A stretch of DNA of 64,000 bases from Bog-473 sp963745175 (GCA_963745175.1 CAVUWK010000006.1:558001-622000), one strand, 5' to 3'. Counted from the first letter of the stretch, positions 1 to 12,142 are shown. The notes: a model not told the origin generated them from the letters alone. A program made the numbers and translations.

Positions 1-757
1 AGCCGCCGTTGTTCTCCGGCTGCTTCTGCTTGATGATGTCGGCCTCGATCGTCACGCCCAGGTGGTTGGCCTGGCCGGTGAGGTCGGCCGAGACCTCGTA
101 GTTGACGCCGTCCTTGCTGAAGGCCGGGTTGCGCAGGTAGCACCACAGCACGGTGAACATGCCGAGCTGGTGGGCCTCGGCGAAGGCCTCGGACACCTGC
201 TGGAGCTCGCGGTCCATGTCGTCCGAGCCGAAGTAGATGGTGGCGCCCACCCCGACGGCGCCGAGGTCGAAGGCCTGGCTCACGGAGCCGAACATGATCT
301 GGTCGTAGGTGTTGGGGACGTGCAGGAACGCGTTGTGGTTGAGCTTGCAGATGAAGGGGATGCGGTGCACGTACTTGCGCGAGGCGAGCCCCAGCGTGCC
401 CAGCGTCGTGGCGACGGCGTTGCATTCGCCGGCGAGAGCGAGCTCGATGATGTTCAGCGGATCGAAGTAGGCGGGGTTCTTCGAGAAGCTCGCCGCCGCC
501 GAGTGCTCGATGCCCTGGTCGACCGGGAGGATGGAGAGGTAGCCGGTTCCACCGAGCCGGCCATGGTTGAAGACCGATGCGAGGTTCCGGAGCACCGTCG
601 GGCTGCGGTCGCTGTCGGTGAAGACGCTGCTGAGGTAGTCGGGCCCCGGGAGCGTGAGGTGCTCCGCCGGGAAGGCCTTGGCCGTGTAGCCGAGGAGGGC
701 GTCCGCGTCCCCGCCGAGGAGCGCGTGAATGTCGGTGCTCGTGCTCATGCCGCTCAT
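1..757 (-). CDS. Class I fructose-bisphosphate aldolase (partial, C-terminus off the window)
   Basis: Glycolytic/gluconeogenic enzyme that reversibly splits fructose 1,6-bisphosphate into two triose phosphates by Schiff-base chemistry in the cytosol. The visible 252 residues begin MSGMSTSTDIHALLG and run into the window edge. They contain ILPVDQGIEHS, the Asp/His-bearing first barrel strand typical of the archaeal/DhnA-type class I aldolases, then NPAYFDPLNIIELA, PFICKLNHN and GATIYFGSD. The Schiff-base lysine is expected beyond the edge. Two in-frame ATGs (757 and 748) are possible and neither has a clear ribosome binding site. The gene is divergent from the L,D-transpeptidase gene. Family assignment is confident; the symbol is left blank because fbaB and other names are used. 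Confidence 0.85.
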   Translation of the reverse strand, partial: MSGMSTSTDIHALLGGDADALLGYTAKAFPAEHLTLPGPDYLSSVFTDSDRSPTVLRNLASVFNHGRLGGTGYLSILPVDQGIEHSAAASFSKNPAYFDPLNIIELALAGECNAVATTLGTLGLASRKYVHRIPFICKLNHNAFLHVPNTYDQIMFGSVSQAFDLGAVGVGATIYFGSDDMDRELQQVSEAFAEAHQLGMFTVLWCYLRNPAFSKDGVNYEVSADLTGQANHLGVTIEADIIKQKQPENNGG

Positions 758-955
758 GTTACCGGAGGGTCCGGAAGGGTCCCCGGGCCGGCGGGGCGGC
801 GGCGGCCCCCGGGGTGGTGCCGTCGATCCCCCTCCAAGACGGCCCCCCATCTCGACATATTTTCTCCTCCCCCGACGCATCGCGCCCCGTCCGGCCCATA
901 CGCTGGGCGCAGTCGGATTGCGAGTTGGGCGCAACGTCTTGAGCGAGCGGAGGCC

Positions 956-2430
956 ATGAACGTTCTCGAATCCAGGACGGGCAGGCCGTTGCGCCTGCGG
1001 CCGTGGGTGCTCCTGGTCGGCGCAGCTGTCGTGATCGCGGTCGTGCTGCTGCTCACCCTCGGCTCGTCGTCACCCAAGCATTCCGGCTCTGCCGGCACGC
1101 CGAGCACCAGCGACACCAAGTCCGGCTCCGGCTCCGGGTCGGGCGGCGCGACGACGACCAGCTTCTTCCTGAAGACGACCATGCCGTCTGCCGGGGCGCA
1201 GAACGTGGCGCCGAACACGACCATCTCGCTGACGTTCTCGGCACCGGTGTCGCTGCACCAGGCCGCGCCGCAGCTCACTCCCGACATCGCCGGCAAATGG
1301 GTGCAGACCAACGCCACCACGCTCTCCTACGCCCTCGCCTCCCCCCTCATCCCCTCCTCCCAGGTCACCGTCACCATCCCCGGCGGCGCGCACGGCCTGC
1401 GGTCGACGGACGGTGCGACCTTGTCGACGTCGCACTCGGTCGCCTTCGGCGTCGCCGCCGGCGACACCCTCCGACTGCAGCAGCTCCTGGCCCAGCTGAA
1501 CTACCTGCCGGTCGGCGTTCAGCCCCAGCGGCCCCGCCCCGAGCCGGGCCGACCTGGCCGAGGACCAGGCCGGTTCGTTCTCGTGGCGCTGGCCGGGCCT
1601 GCCCTCGGAGCTCACGTCGCAATGGACCCAGGGCACCGCGAACGAGATCACGAAGGCCGCCGTCGAGGCCTTCGAGACCCAGAACAGCATCGGGGTGGAC
1701 GGGATCGCCGGGCCAACCGTGTGGACGGCGCTGATCAACGACGTCATCAACGACAAGCCCAGCGCCACGCCCTACGTCTACGTCGTCGTGAACAAGGTCG
1801 TCCCGCAGAACCTGACCCTGTGGGACAACGGGGTGGCCCAGTACGTCGGGATTCCCCGTCAACAGCGGCGCGCCGGGCGCGGACACGACGGACGGCACCT
1901 TCGCCGTGTTCGAGCACGTGCGCTACTCGGACATGAAGGGGACCAACGTCGACGGCTCGACCTACAATGACCCCAACGTCCCCTACGCCAGCTACTTCAA
2001 CGGCGGCGACGCGCTGCACGGGTTCATCCGCGCCTCCTACGGGACGCCGCAGAGCAACGGTTGCGTCGAGATGAGCTACGCCGACGCCGCGCTGGTCTGG
2101 CCGCTCACCCCGATCGGCACCCTGGTGACCGTGGAAGGCCCGAACTTCGGCACGGCGCCACCCCCGACGACCACGACGACGACAGCCCCGCCCCCGGCGA
2201 CGACCACGACCGCCCCGCCCCCTCCGGCCACCACCACCACGGCTCCGGCGCCGCCGGCAACCACCACAACCACGGCGTCCGGCGCCGCCGGGCTGAGGTC
2301 GCCGGGTGACGGATCAGCCCTTGGGTTTGGGCGGGCCCGTCTTGGTCGAGACCGACGGCTTGGTCCGCCGGGGCCGGTTCGGGGCCGGCGCTCGGGGCCG
2401 AGCCCACGCAGGCGCTCGGCGACGTCGTAG
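956..2430 (+). CDS. Secreted L,D-transpeptidase (YkuD) with Ig-like and peptidoglycan-binding regions; two frame breaks
   Basis: Cell-wall enzyme expected to form 3-3 cross-links in peptidoglycan outside the membrane. It starts at an ATG behind GGAGG, with one N-terminal membrane segment (about residues 18-36) and a Ser/Gly linker. A bacterial Ig-like region follows (SAGAQNVAPNTTISLTFS), then a peptidoglycan-binding stretch (VEAFETQNSIGVDGIAGP), then the YkuD catalytic region with ALHGFIRAS and the nucleophile Cys in SNGCVEM. The tail is a Thr/Pro repeat (ATTTTAPPP). The reading frame breaks twice, near 1520 (QLNYLPVG to SPSGPAPSRADLAED) and near 1855 (YVGIP to VNSGAPGADTTDG). Each break is repaired by deleting one base, so sequencing errors are likely. 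The stop is uncertain: the third frame runs to 2430, overlapping the convergent TPR gene, but another frame stops at 2296. Confidence 0.75.
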
Positions 2431-3875
2431 GCCTCGGGATCGGACCGGAACACCCGCTCGAAGTACTCGCGCGCCTTGGGGACGTCGCCCGCCCGCTCGT
2501 ACAGGTCGGCCAGGAGGTACCACTGGCGCACGTGCCGCTCCGACGGGTTCCGCAGGGCCTTGGACGCGCCGGCCGTCGACAGCATCGCGATGGCCCCGTT
2601 GAGGTCGCCGGCGTCGGCCAGCGACGCCGCGGCGACGATCCGGCCCTCGGCCAGCACGTCGGGATCGGGCGAGCTCTGGCGGAGCTCGGCCCACAGGGCG
2701 GCCACCTTCTTCGGCTTGTGCAGTGCCCGCTGGCAGTCCATCAGCACCGGCAGGTGCTCGGCCGAATCGCTCAACCGCCCGAACGCCTCGAGGTGCCCGG
2801 CCGCCGAACGCCACCGGCCGCACCGGTAGGCGGCCAGCCCGGCCAGCTCACGCACGGCGGCCACGCCCGGGGCCTCGTCGGCCACGGGTTTGATGGCCCG
2901 CAGCGCATCTTGGAAGCGCCCGCGCTCGTAGGCGCCGTAGGCCGACTCCGCCCGATCGACCAGGTGCTCCTTGTGCCGGGCGGTGGCGACGTCGGCGGCG
3001 TGGCGGATCTCGGTGGCGATCTCCGGGGGCAGGGCGCTGCGGCCCGAGAGGGCGGCGATCGCCTCGGCCGCGCTGGCGGTGGCGGTGGCGGTGGTGGCCG
3101 TGGTGCCGGCTCGGCGGCTCCGGCCTCGGCCGCGCGACGTGGTGGCGTCGTCGTCCTGCCATTCGGGTGCCCCGTCGTCACGTGTCCACGTCGCGGCGGC
3201 GCTCGGGCGCGGCACCCCCCGTCGGCGCTCCCTCTCGTCGATCGCGCCGGCGGGCGGCTCGTCCTCGTCGCCGCGGCGACGCACGGCCTGGGCGCCCCGC
3301 CGGGCCACGTTGCCCCACGACTTCGCCTGGCGCGGCAGCGGCGGTCGTTCGTCCCGAGTCCGCTCCTCGCCCGGGCGGCCGCGTGGTGCGCCGGTGCGCG
3401 GCGGCCCCGACCTCGAGGTGGCCGATCGCGGCGTCCTGACCTCGGCGTCCTGACCGCTGGCCCGTCCGAGCGCGTGCCGGCCGGGCGGGCGTCCCGTCTG
3501 ACCCGCACCTCTGCCGGGCGACCGGGGCGAGGCCGCTCCCCCACTTCGTCCGGTACCCGTTCGTCCCGTCCCGCTCCGGCTGGAGCTGCCCCCCGAACTC
3601 CCCGCCCCGCCGCGGCTCGAGCTCCCGCCCCGGCCGGTTGCGCCGCTGGTCCCGCCGGCCTTGGGGGCCCGTCTGGTCGTACCGCCCGCACCCGAGGTGG
3701 AGGATTGGCCGCCGCGTTGCGCTCCCCCGCCCGAACCGCCGCGTGATGACGGCTTACCCCCTCCGCCACTGCGGCCGCTTCCGCTCCCGCTGCCGCCGGT
3801 CCGTGCCGGACGCGCCGCTCCGCCCGATCGCGCCGACGGGGCGCGACGATTCGGCCGGGAGGAGTTCTGAGGCAT
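2314..3875 (-). CDS. Tetratricopeptide-repeat protein with long low-complexity N-terminus
   Basis: Function unknown. Residues 1 to about 250 are Ser/Gly/Arg/Pro-rich and probably disordered. The C-terminal half is helical and TPR-like (AESAYGAYERGRFQDALRAI, LAGLAAYRCGRWRSAAGHLE, WYLLADLYERAGDVPKAREY), which suggests a protein-interaction scaffold. There is no signal peptide or membrane segment. The start ATG has no Shine-Dalgarno, but a TAGAAT hexamer lies six bases upstream, so the mRNA may be leaderless. The original frame runs on to 2076 by translating the reverse of the transpeptidase tail into poly-Val. A frame change near 2390 gives a more natural ending (APAPNRPRRTKPSVSTKTG) at the stop at 2314, which I prefer. 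Actinobacterial proteins of this layout are usually left hypothetical. Confidence 0.6.
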
Positions 3876-3881
3876 CAGGTG

Positions 3882-3887
3882 ATTCTA
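3882..3887 (-). promoter_or_regulatory. Candidate -10 hexamer for a leaderless TPR mRNA
   Basis: TAGAAT on the minus strand, followed by exactly six bases (CACCTG) and the ATG at 3875, so transcription would start on the A of the start codon. No good -35 is seen at 17 bases; a TTGACC lies about 23 bases upstream. Confidence 0.35.
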
Positions 3888-4207
3888 CGTGTCCGCGTCA
3901 CGGTGACCCCGGTCAACTCGAGCGGGGTCGGCTCGGCCAACTCACAACAGGAACACGCCGGCCCGGCGTCCCGGTTCGTACCGCCGAGAGTTTTAGGAGG
4001 TGCTCGAGCAGCGTGGAGGCCCGTTGCTCCACCTCCATGTCCCCGCGGCCCGATCCGCATCGTCCCGGGCCGGGCGTCTGGTCATGAGCGCCGGACGTGG
4101 GCCGCCGGAGGAGCCGGGGTGAGCCTGCGTGGGTTGTCTCGCAGCGGATCCCCCCGTCTTCGGTGTTCGGTCTGTGCCCTGGCCCCTTCATAGGTCCCCA
4201 GAACGTA
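3888..4207. other. Non-coding interval between the TPR gene and the rRNA terminator
   Basis: I see no convincing gene, tRNA or repeat here. Short open frames exist on both strands but none shows a recognisable protein or start signal. Confidence 0.5.
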
Positions 4208-4244
4208 CGAAACCCCCTCGAGCCGAAGCTCTGAGGGGGTTTCG
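4208..4244 (-). terminator. rRNA operon terminator hairpin
   Basis: Strong inverted repeat just past the 5S gene: arms CGAAACCCCCT and AGGGGGTTTCG around a smaller GAGC/GCTC stem. It lacks a long U tract, as is common in high-GC actinobacteria. It could also stop transcription from the other side. Confidence 0.7.
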
Positions 4245-4251
4245 TGAGAAA

Positions 4252-4368
4252 TCCCGGCGACGTCCTACTCTCCCAGGGGGCCTCCCCCCAAGTACCATCG
4301 GCGCGGGCGGGCTTAACTGCCGTGTTCGGAATGGGAACGGGTGTTTCCCCGCCGCCATGGCCACCGGA
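4252..4368 (-). rRNA. rrf: 5S ribosomal RNA
   Basis: About 117 nt. On the plus strand the reverse complement shows the conserved blocks CCTACTCTCCCAGGGGG, GTACCATCGGCGC and TTCGGAATGGGAACGGGTG. It is the last gene of the 16S-23S-5S operon, about 107 bases after the 23S 3' end. The ends are placed by similarity and may be off by a few bases. Confidence 0.93.
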
Positions 4369-4448
4369 AATCTTGCACTCGGCGAGGCTCAACCACCCGT
4401 TGACGGGTAGGGCCACGCCTGAGGCTGCGTTTCCGCAGCCCCTGAGCG

Positions 4449-4468
4449 TTCCAAAGCGAGCACGAGCA
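4449..4468 (-). other. 23S processing stem, 3' arm
   Basis: Twenty bases just after the 23S 3' end, perfectly complementary to 9580-9599 just before its 5' end. The two arms would form the long stem that RNase III-type processing cuts to release pre-23S. Confidence 0.7.
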
Positions 4469-4783
4469 CGAGTAGGTCTCCAAGCCCTCGGCCGATTAGT
4501 ACCGGTCGGCTGAATGCATTGCTGCACTTACACCTCCGGCCTATCAACGTGGTCGTCTAGCCACGGGCCTTACCAGGTTAACCCTGTGGGAGATTTCATC
4601 TCGAAACGGGCTTCGCACTTAGATGCTTTCAGCGCTTATCCCACCCGTAGGTCGCAAACCAGCCGTGCCCTTGGCAGGACAACTGGCACACGAGAGCTAC
4701 GTCCGTCCCGGTCCTCTCGTACTAGGGACAGCCTTTCTCAAATCTCCTACGGCTGCATCGGATAGGGACCGAACTGTCTCACG

Positions 4784-5523
4784 CATGTTCATCCCGTATT
4801 ACTACGGGCACAGACTATACCTCCACCCTATTTCTAGGGGCTGGCGTGTTATGGCTTCCACAGGGGTCTGCGGACCGACATTTCGATCTTAAGAAGCCAT
4901 CTCTTCGCTGTTGCTGGCGAAGAAGTCGTTACAGGGGCACAACACGCCCATGCTACGCAGATGTTGCTCGACATCTACGGCGGAAATCCGCTTCGTTTTC
5001 GAATAGTTTAGGGTTGCAAATGCATCTACTTCGCGTGCCAGATGCAGGAACACTCGAGGGTCCTTCACTCGATCCAAGCTGAGGAAGAAGCTCTAGCGCT
5101 TGCCTCACGTGATGCTGCTTGAAGATCACGTAGGGCTCGACTTCCTGGAGGATGCGAAGAAGGATCGGCCGGCTCGTGATCACGAGATCACTCATACCGG
5201 TGCCTCGATCTCTCATGTAGCCGCCTCCTCCGAGCAGTGTCTGGATCGTTTCCAGACCCTGCCGAGCTGAGGTCGACTGAGAGAACGAAATACTGGCCCG
5301 GATGTAGAACCCGAACCGGTACTCCTTCTGCTTGACGAGTTGGAAGTGAATGCTTCCGTCCCCGTCCAGGAATCCTGCAATATAGGACGCTGTAGACACA
5401 TCCATTGTGTTGGCCTTCCCTCGGTATTGCCCTGAACATAACGTTCGGTTGTTTCATTCAGGGTTTCACCGATATGAGCCAGTAAACACCCAGGAATTAC
5501 TTCCTGGGGACGCAGTGTGATCT
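4784..5523 (-). ncRNA. Group I intron at 23S position 2593
   Basis: 740-base insertion between exon sequences TTTAGAACGT and CGTGAGACAGTT, i.e. after U2593. The 5' exon ends in U and the intron ends in G. GCGUCC near the intron start can pair with the exon end GAACGU with the expected U-G wobble and one mismatch. Near the 3' end, CAGACCCC and GAGGTATAGTCTG can form the P7 core pairing. The intron carries an I-CreI-like homing endonuclease gene (4889-5405). Its sequence does not resemble the other two introns, so it has a separate origin. Confidence 0.85.
4889..5405 (-). pseudogene. I-CreI-like LAGLIDADG homing endonuclease, frame broken
   Basis: Intron-encoded homing endonuclease that would cut intronless 23S genes at the insertion site. 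It starts MDVSTASYIAGFLDGDGSI, with a single LAGLIDADG motif carrying the metal-binding Asp, so it would act as a homodimer. It then matches I-CreI block by block from memory: GYMRDRGTGMSDLV against GYVRDRGSVSDYIL, VIFKQHHVRQALEL against LKLKQKQANLVLKI, and ATLNYSKTKRISAVDVE against AALNDSKTRKTTSETVR. The last block is in a different frame. The first frame derails after QALELLPQ near 5078, and dropping one base restores LDRVKDPRVFLHLAREVDAF to the stop at 4889. The repaired product is about 170 residues; I-CreI has 163. This is either decay or one sequencing insertion. Confidence 0.8.
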
Positions 5524-5546
5524 ACGTTCTAAACCCAGCTCGCGTA

Positions 5547-5582
<36 letters not shown>

Positions 5583-5583
5583 G

Positions 5584-5629
<46 letters not shown>

Positions 5630-5854
5630 TCCCGTCGATATGGACTCTTGGGGAAGATGAGCCTGTTATCCCCGGGGTACCTTTTATCCGTTGAGCAACG
5701 GCGCTTCCATAAGCAACCGCTGGATCACTATGCCCTGCTTTCGCACCTGCTCGACTTGTAGGTCTCGCAGTCAAGCTCCCTTTTGCCATTGCACTCGACA
5801 GCTGATTGCCAACCAGCCTGAGGGAACCTTTGGGCGCCTCCGTTACATTTTAGG

Positions 5855-6781
5855 CAAACTGTTAGCCCGACAACTTGTATCTCATGCTTGGCAGAATTTC
5901 GTTCACGATGTATGCATTCATCGCCGACGCGGAGGGCGCCGGCACGTAGATCTGCAAGCCATCGCGCTGCTTTCGCACTGTGGTCTCCACTCCAACGTCT
6001 CGCTGGATCACCGATTGCAGAAGCTGAACCTCTGCAGAGGTGAAGCTTTGAGTGTTGAGGTACAGACCGCGACACTGGCTCGACTTTCGTGAGCCATCGT
6101 CCATAAACCACACGGCCATGCTCAATGGCGTGAGTTCGAGATCAACCGGTACCACCTTCCGATGGTCCAGATAGAAACGCTCTCGGAACTCTTCCAGCTC
6201 GACGTGTGAAAGGGTCGTAAACCCAATGTTCGTTGAGACCGTACCGAGCCGATTGCGCCGAGCTCTCGCCCTTGGCGGAGTGCGGACCCAATCTCGCCAT
6301 TCTGCATATTTCCAGTCGACATAGGCCGACTGTGCTCAGAGAATGCTCGATCTTGAGCCTTGCTGTGCGTGCGCCGCGCTTGTCGTTCGAGATGAGCATC
6401 ACCCAGAAGCATCCCAATAAGGATTTGCTTCTGCCGCTCTGTCATCGTCAACGAGCGCCTTCTGCTTACGCAGTTCCAGCGTGTTCATGGACGGAGTTGC
6501 CGTCTCGAGGTCATTTCTGCCTCGATCTGCATGTCGCCATGCAGTTCAGACCATCCCATCACCCGTCGCAATGCGACGGGGCTCTCGTTGTGGTCGTTGA
6601 GGTAGGCGGCACGAAGCCGCCCAACCTGCTGATTGTCCGCACTGGTCAGATTGTCACTGCCCATGCCACAACCATAAAAAGCGGTTGTGACACGGACGAG
6701 TACTGCCAGATACTCGGATGTTCCAGCATACGCCGAAAGTTTTATCTCACATGGTTTCCCATGATTCGCCCCATTTTGTTA
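5855..6781 (-). ncRNA. Group I intron at 23S position 2262
   Basis: 927-base insertion between exon sequences GGTCGCCT and CCTAAAATG, after U2262. The intron ends in G. GGGCGA, twelve bases into the intron, pairs perfectly with the exon end UCGCCU including the terminal U-G wobble, giving P1. Core-like blocks AATCAGCAGG (Q) and GATGGGATGGTCTG (S) follow. A LAGLIDADG pseudogene occupies the 3' half. It shares several blocks with the intron at 7121-7442, among them TATGCTGGAACATCCGAGT and CAGGCAGAAATGACCT or close variants. Confidence 0.85.
5862..6451 (-). pseudogene. LAGLIDADG homing endonuclease (two-motif type), two frame breaks
   Basis: Starts MTMTERQKQILIGMLLGDAHLE (first LAGLIDADG motif ILIGMLLGDAH). 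The frame must change after HLER to give KRGARTARLKIEHS, and again to give YVDWKYAEWRDWVRTPPRA. It is then open through FYLDHRKVVPVDLELTPLS and the second motif AVWFMDDGSRK to the stop at 5862. Each break is repaired by removing one base. This is the monomeric two-motif layout common in organellar and bacterial rRNA introns, unlike the single-motif enzyme in the neighbouring intron. The product would be about 195 residues. Two breaks favour a dying gene, but this assembly shows similar breaks elsewhere, so sequencing error is possible. Confidence 0.75.
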
Positions 6782-7065
6782 AGGCGACCGCCCCAGTCAA
6801 ACTACCCACCTGACGCTGTTCCTGATCCGGATCACGGACCGAGGTTAGAGTCCCGGCACTAAAAGGGTGGTATTTCAAGGTTGACTCCACACTGGCTGGC
6901 GCCAATGCTTCAAAGTCTCCCACCTATCCTACACAAATAGTACCAAAACTCAACATCAAGCTGTAGTAAAGGTCCACGGGGTCTTTCCGTCCTGATGCAG
7001 CTAACGAGCATCTTTACTCGTACTTCAATTTCGCCGGGTCTGTGGTTGAGACAGTAGGAAAGTCG

Positions 7066-7120
<55 letters not shown>

Positions 7121-7442
7121 CACATTTGTTACGACTCAAAAGATGGCGCTGATTTACTCGCCATTGATCTTTGAGCGGCCAGGTCATTTCTGCCTGGCTC
7201 CTCATGTCGCCATGAGGGTCGGACTGTATCTTCACCCCGGCCGGCTCTCACCGGCGAGGGTGCCCTGCGTGCAGTCTCTGAGGATCCTGCCGAAGCAGTT
7301 TCCTGCTGATTGTCCGCACCGGACGGATTTTCACTATCCACGCTGTCACCCAATCAAAAGGGTGTCTCACGCGGATGAGTACCGCCGGATACTCGGATGT
7401 TCCAGCATATAGCGGGGTTTTGCAACAGCCAGGTATTAACTA
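7121..7442 (-). ncRNA. Small ORF-less group I intron at 23S position 1923
   Basis: 322-base insertion in helix 69, between CTATAACGGT and CCTAAGGTAGCG, after U1923. The intron ends in G. GCUGUU near its start pairs with the exon end AACGGU (two G-U wobbles including the splice-site pair), forming P1. The core is textbook: Q-like AATCAGCAGGAAAC, R GACTGCACGCAGG and S GAAGATACAGTCC. No protein is encoded. Blocks shared with the 2262 intron suggest one gave rise to the other or that they share a recent ancestor. Confidence 0.87.
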
Positions 7443-7477
<35 letters not shown>

Positions 7478-8319
7478 AGGTTCAGAGCTTCGTCCGAAGA
7501 CTAACCCTTCCCCGTAACCTTCCGGCACCGGGCAGGCGTCAGAGCGTATACATCGTCTTACGACTTCGCACGCTCCTGTGTTTTTAGTAAACAGTCGCTT
7601 TCCCCAATTCTCTGCGGCCCCCTCGGGCATCAGGACGCGAAGTCCTTCACCCTGGCGGGGCCCTCCTTCTCCCGAAGTTACGGAGGAATTTTGCCGAGTT
7701 CCTTAACCACAGTTCTCCCGATCGCCTTGGTATTCTCTACCCGCCCACCTGTGTTGGTTTGGGGTACGGGTACCGTGTCAGCTCGCTAGAAGTTTTTCTA
7801 GGCAGCATAGAATCAGTGACTTCGCCTGGAACGGCTCGGCATCGCGTCTCAGGATTTACAGGATCCGGATTTACCTAGATCCCTCCCTACACGCTTACCC
7901 CAGGACAACCAACGCCTGGGCTCACCTATCTTCCTGCGTCGCTCCTTTGCTATCCGCCCCAGGGTTTGTCGGCTCGACCCGAAGGTCATCCCCTTAGTAC
8001 CCCTGGCTTGGAATGGGCGCGGACACGGTAGTACTGGAATATCAACCAGTTGTGCATCGACTACGCCTCTCGGCCTCGCCTTAGCTCCCGACTTACCCTG
8101 GGAGGATTAGCCTTCCCCAGGAACCCTTGGGCTTACGGCGGAGGAGTTTCTCACTCCTCTCTCGCTACTCATACCAGCATTCGCACTCGACCACGCTCCA
8201 CGACGGTTCACACCACCGCTTCTCTGCGAGATCGACGCTCCCCTACCACTCCCGTCTAAAGACGGAAATCCGCGGCTTCGGCTCTTGACTTGAGCCCCGT
8301 TACATTATCCGCGCAGGAC

Positions 8320-8350
<31 letters not shown>

Positions 8351-8351
8351 T

Positions 8352-8388
<37 letters not shown>

Positions 8389-8776
8389 TTGCGTTCCCAC
8401 ATCGTTTTCCACTTAGTCAAGAATTTGGGGCCTTAGCCGGCGGTCTGGGCTGTTTCCCTTTCGACCAACGAAGCTCATCCCTCGTGGTCTCACTGCCGGG
8501 TTCTAGAGCATCGGCATTCGGAGTTTAGTTGGGGTCAGTAAGCTTGTAGGCCCCCTAGCCCATCCAGTGCTCTACCTCCGATGCTGAACACCCGACGCTG
8601 CACCTAAATGCATTTCGGGGAGAACCAGCTATCACCGAGTTTGATTGGCCTTTCACCCCTTGCCACAGGTCATCCCCCCAGTTTTCAACCTAGGTGGGTT
8701 CGGCCCTCCACGAAGTCTTACCTTCGCTTCAGCCTGCCCATGGCAAGCTCACTCGGCTTCGGGTCTACAGCATGCG

Positions 8777-8813
<37 letters not shown>

Positions 8814-8999
8814 ACCCATCGCTGGTTAACCTCGCCACACACCGTAACTCGCTGGCTCATTCTTCAAAAGGCACGCCATCACGGCTGACATCCACCTGGT
8901 GTCGCCAATCTCACCCGAAGGGATCATGGCAACGGTGGAGCAACGACGCTTTGACTGTTTGTAAGCCAACGGTTTCAGGTACTATTTCACTCCCCTCCC

Positions 9000-9047
<48 letters not shown>

Positions 9048-9579
9048 CTAAGAGTACTTAGCCTTACCAGATGGTCCTGGCAGATTCACGCCGGCTTTCC
9101 CGGATCCGGCGCTACTCGGGTGTTCAAGCGGAGTCCAATGCGTTTCGTGTACGGGACCATTACCCTCTTTGGTTCAGCTTTCCTGACTGATTCCACTAGA
9201 CACTGGATTTGTAACTCCGTGACAGGTCTGGTGCCCCGTCTCTTGAATCCCACAACCCCATACCGGCAACGCCACCAGGCTTTAACACCGGCACGGTTTA
9301 GGCTCTTCCCGTTTCGCTCGCCGCTACTCAGGGAGTCACTGTTGTTTTCCTCTCCTCGGGTTACTTAGATGTTTCAATTCACCCGGTTCCCTCGCCCCGC
9401 CCTATACATTCAGGCGGGTGTAACACCTCATGACAGGTGTTGGGTTGCCCCATTCGGATATCCACGGATCGACGCTAGGTAGACAGCTTCCCGTGGCTTT
9501 TCGCAGTCGCCCACGTCCTTCTTCGGCTTTAGGCGCCAAGGCATTCACCGTTGGCTCTTTGTAGCTTGGAGAACAAAGA

Positions 9580-9599
9580 TGCTCGTGCTCGCTTTGGAA
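9580..9599 (-). other. 23S processing stem, 5' arm
   Basis: Perfect 20-base complement of 4449-4468, immediately before the 23S 5' end. Confidence 0.7.
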
Positions 9600-9874
9600 T
9601 TCTCAAGGGGCTGCACAGCGCACGCCGGGGTCAGGACTCCGTCACCACCTTCCGTCGAATAAGCCAAAACGGAAAGCAGCCGGAACAAACCGCCCGACCA
9701 GGGCACGCACGGGGTGAGCGGTCCACGCCGGCACACGGATGACCTGAACACGAGGTTGAGCAACAAACGCCGACGACTCGAGGAGCTCCCGAAGGGCTCG
9801 ACTCGATACGCGGGCACTGCCCCGCCCCGGGCTCAGACGAGCACCGAAGGGACATCACCGGGAACGACCCAAAG

Positions 9875-9904
9875 GGTCACTCCCTCAAAACGGAATAGTG
9901 AGAG
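9875..9904 (-). other. 16S processing stem, 3' arm
   Basis: Thirty bases about 180 nt after the 16S 3' end, complementary at about 27 of 30 positions to 11799-11828 upstream of 16S. It includes CAAAACGGAATAGTGAGAG, a conserved rRNA leader/spacer element. Confidence 0.65.
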
Positions 9905-10079
9905 TTCCGGTCGTTCCCGCAGGGACCGATCCGTGAATGACGGGCTCCGACTCCCGTGTTCACCGCAAAAGCGGATCTCACGAGGTGTCAAAGGCGGACA
10001 TTCATCTGCCGGTATACGAGAGCGCCCGAGTAGCCAGTGTTCAACTGGGTAGTGGTCAGCATGGATAGCTGACAGCACT

Positions 10080-11609
<1,530 letters not shown>

Positions 11610-11798
11610 GACTTACGTTCAGCCCGGCCCCCAAAGGGACAGGACCTCCCGAAAATCAGAGAGTCACCATAGTTTGACTCGAACTATTAGTAACCACAGG
11701 CCATGTTCACCCAGAGGGTTCCCGAGGCCTGCGTAATGCTTAATTGACGTACAACCCATCCGTTTGAGTCCGGATGAATTGCCCGCACTGGCTTTTGG

Positions 11799-11828
11799 CT
11801 CTCACTATTCCGTTTTCAAGGAGCGACC
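11799..11828 (-). other. 16S processing stem, 5' arm
   Basis: Pairs with 9875-9904. The two arms bracket 16S at about 190 and 180 nt, the geometry expected for an RNase III substrate. Confidence 0.65.
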
Positions 11829-11956
11829 GGGCACACACCAGTCCTGCCGGTGTTGGTGCCGGGTGTTCCAAAGGACTGTTCCGGACGAATTGCTTCGCCG
11901 GAGAGTCTCCTTCGGTTGCCGGAGGGCCAGGGGAGGCCGTTCCGACGGGAGTGCCA

Positions 11957-11985
11957 CCCTAACAGACGCGTGACAGAGCGTCAAC
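11957..11985 (-). promoter_or_regulatory. rRNA operon promoter
   Basis: TTGACG (11985-11980), exactly 17 bases, TAGGGT (11962-11957) on the minus strand. This is a near-consensus housekeeping sigma promoter about 345 bases ahead of 16S, upstream of the processing stem. Confidence 0.6.
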
Positions 11986-12142
11986 GCGTCTCGGGCGGCC
12001 AAGGTCCTCCGGGTGACGACCCGGGGACCGGCTCTGGCAGCCATCGTACCGGGGCGCCCGCCGCGAGCGACGGATGCCCAGCCGAAGGGCTGGGTTCCCT
12101 GCACAGGAGGCTTTTCGACACGGCAGGCTGTCGACACCGTGT

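Noticed and set aside
62..955. Long plus-strand open frame ahead of the transpeptidase
   Set aside because: It is the reverse of the aldolase gene. The real protein starts at ATG 956 behind GGAGG and a membrane segment.
4784..5523. Insertion sequence or intervening sequence (IVS) in 23S instead of an intron
   Set aside because: No transposase, no target duplication or terminal repeats. The exon-U/intron-G boundary and LAGLIDADG gene fit a group I intron.
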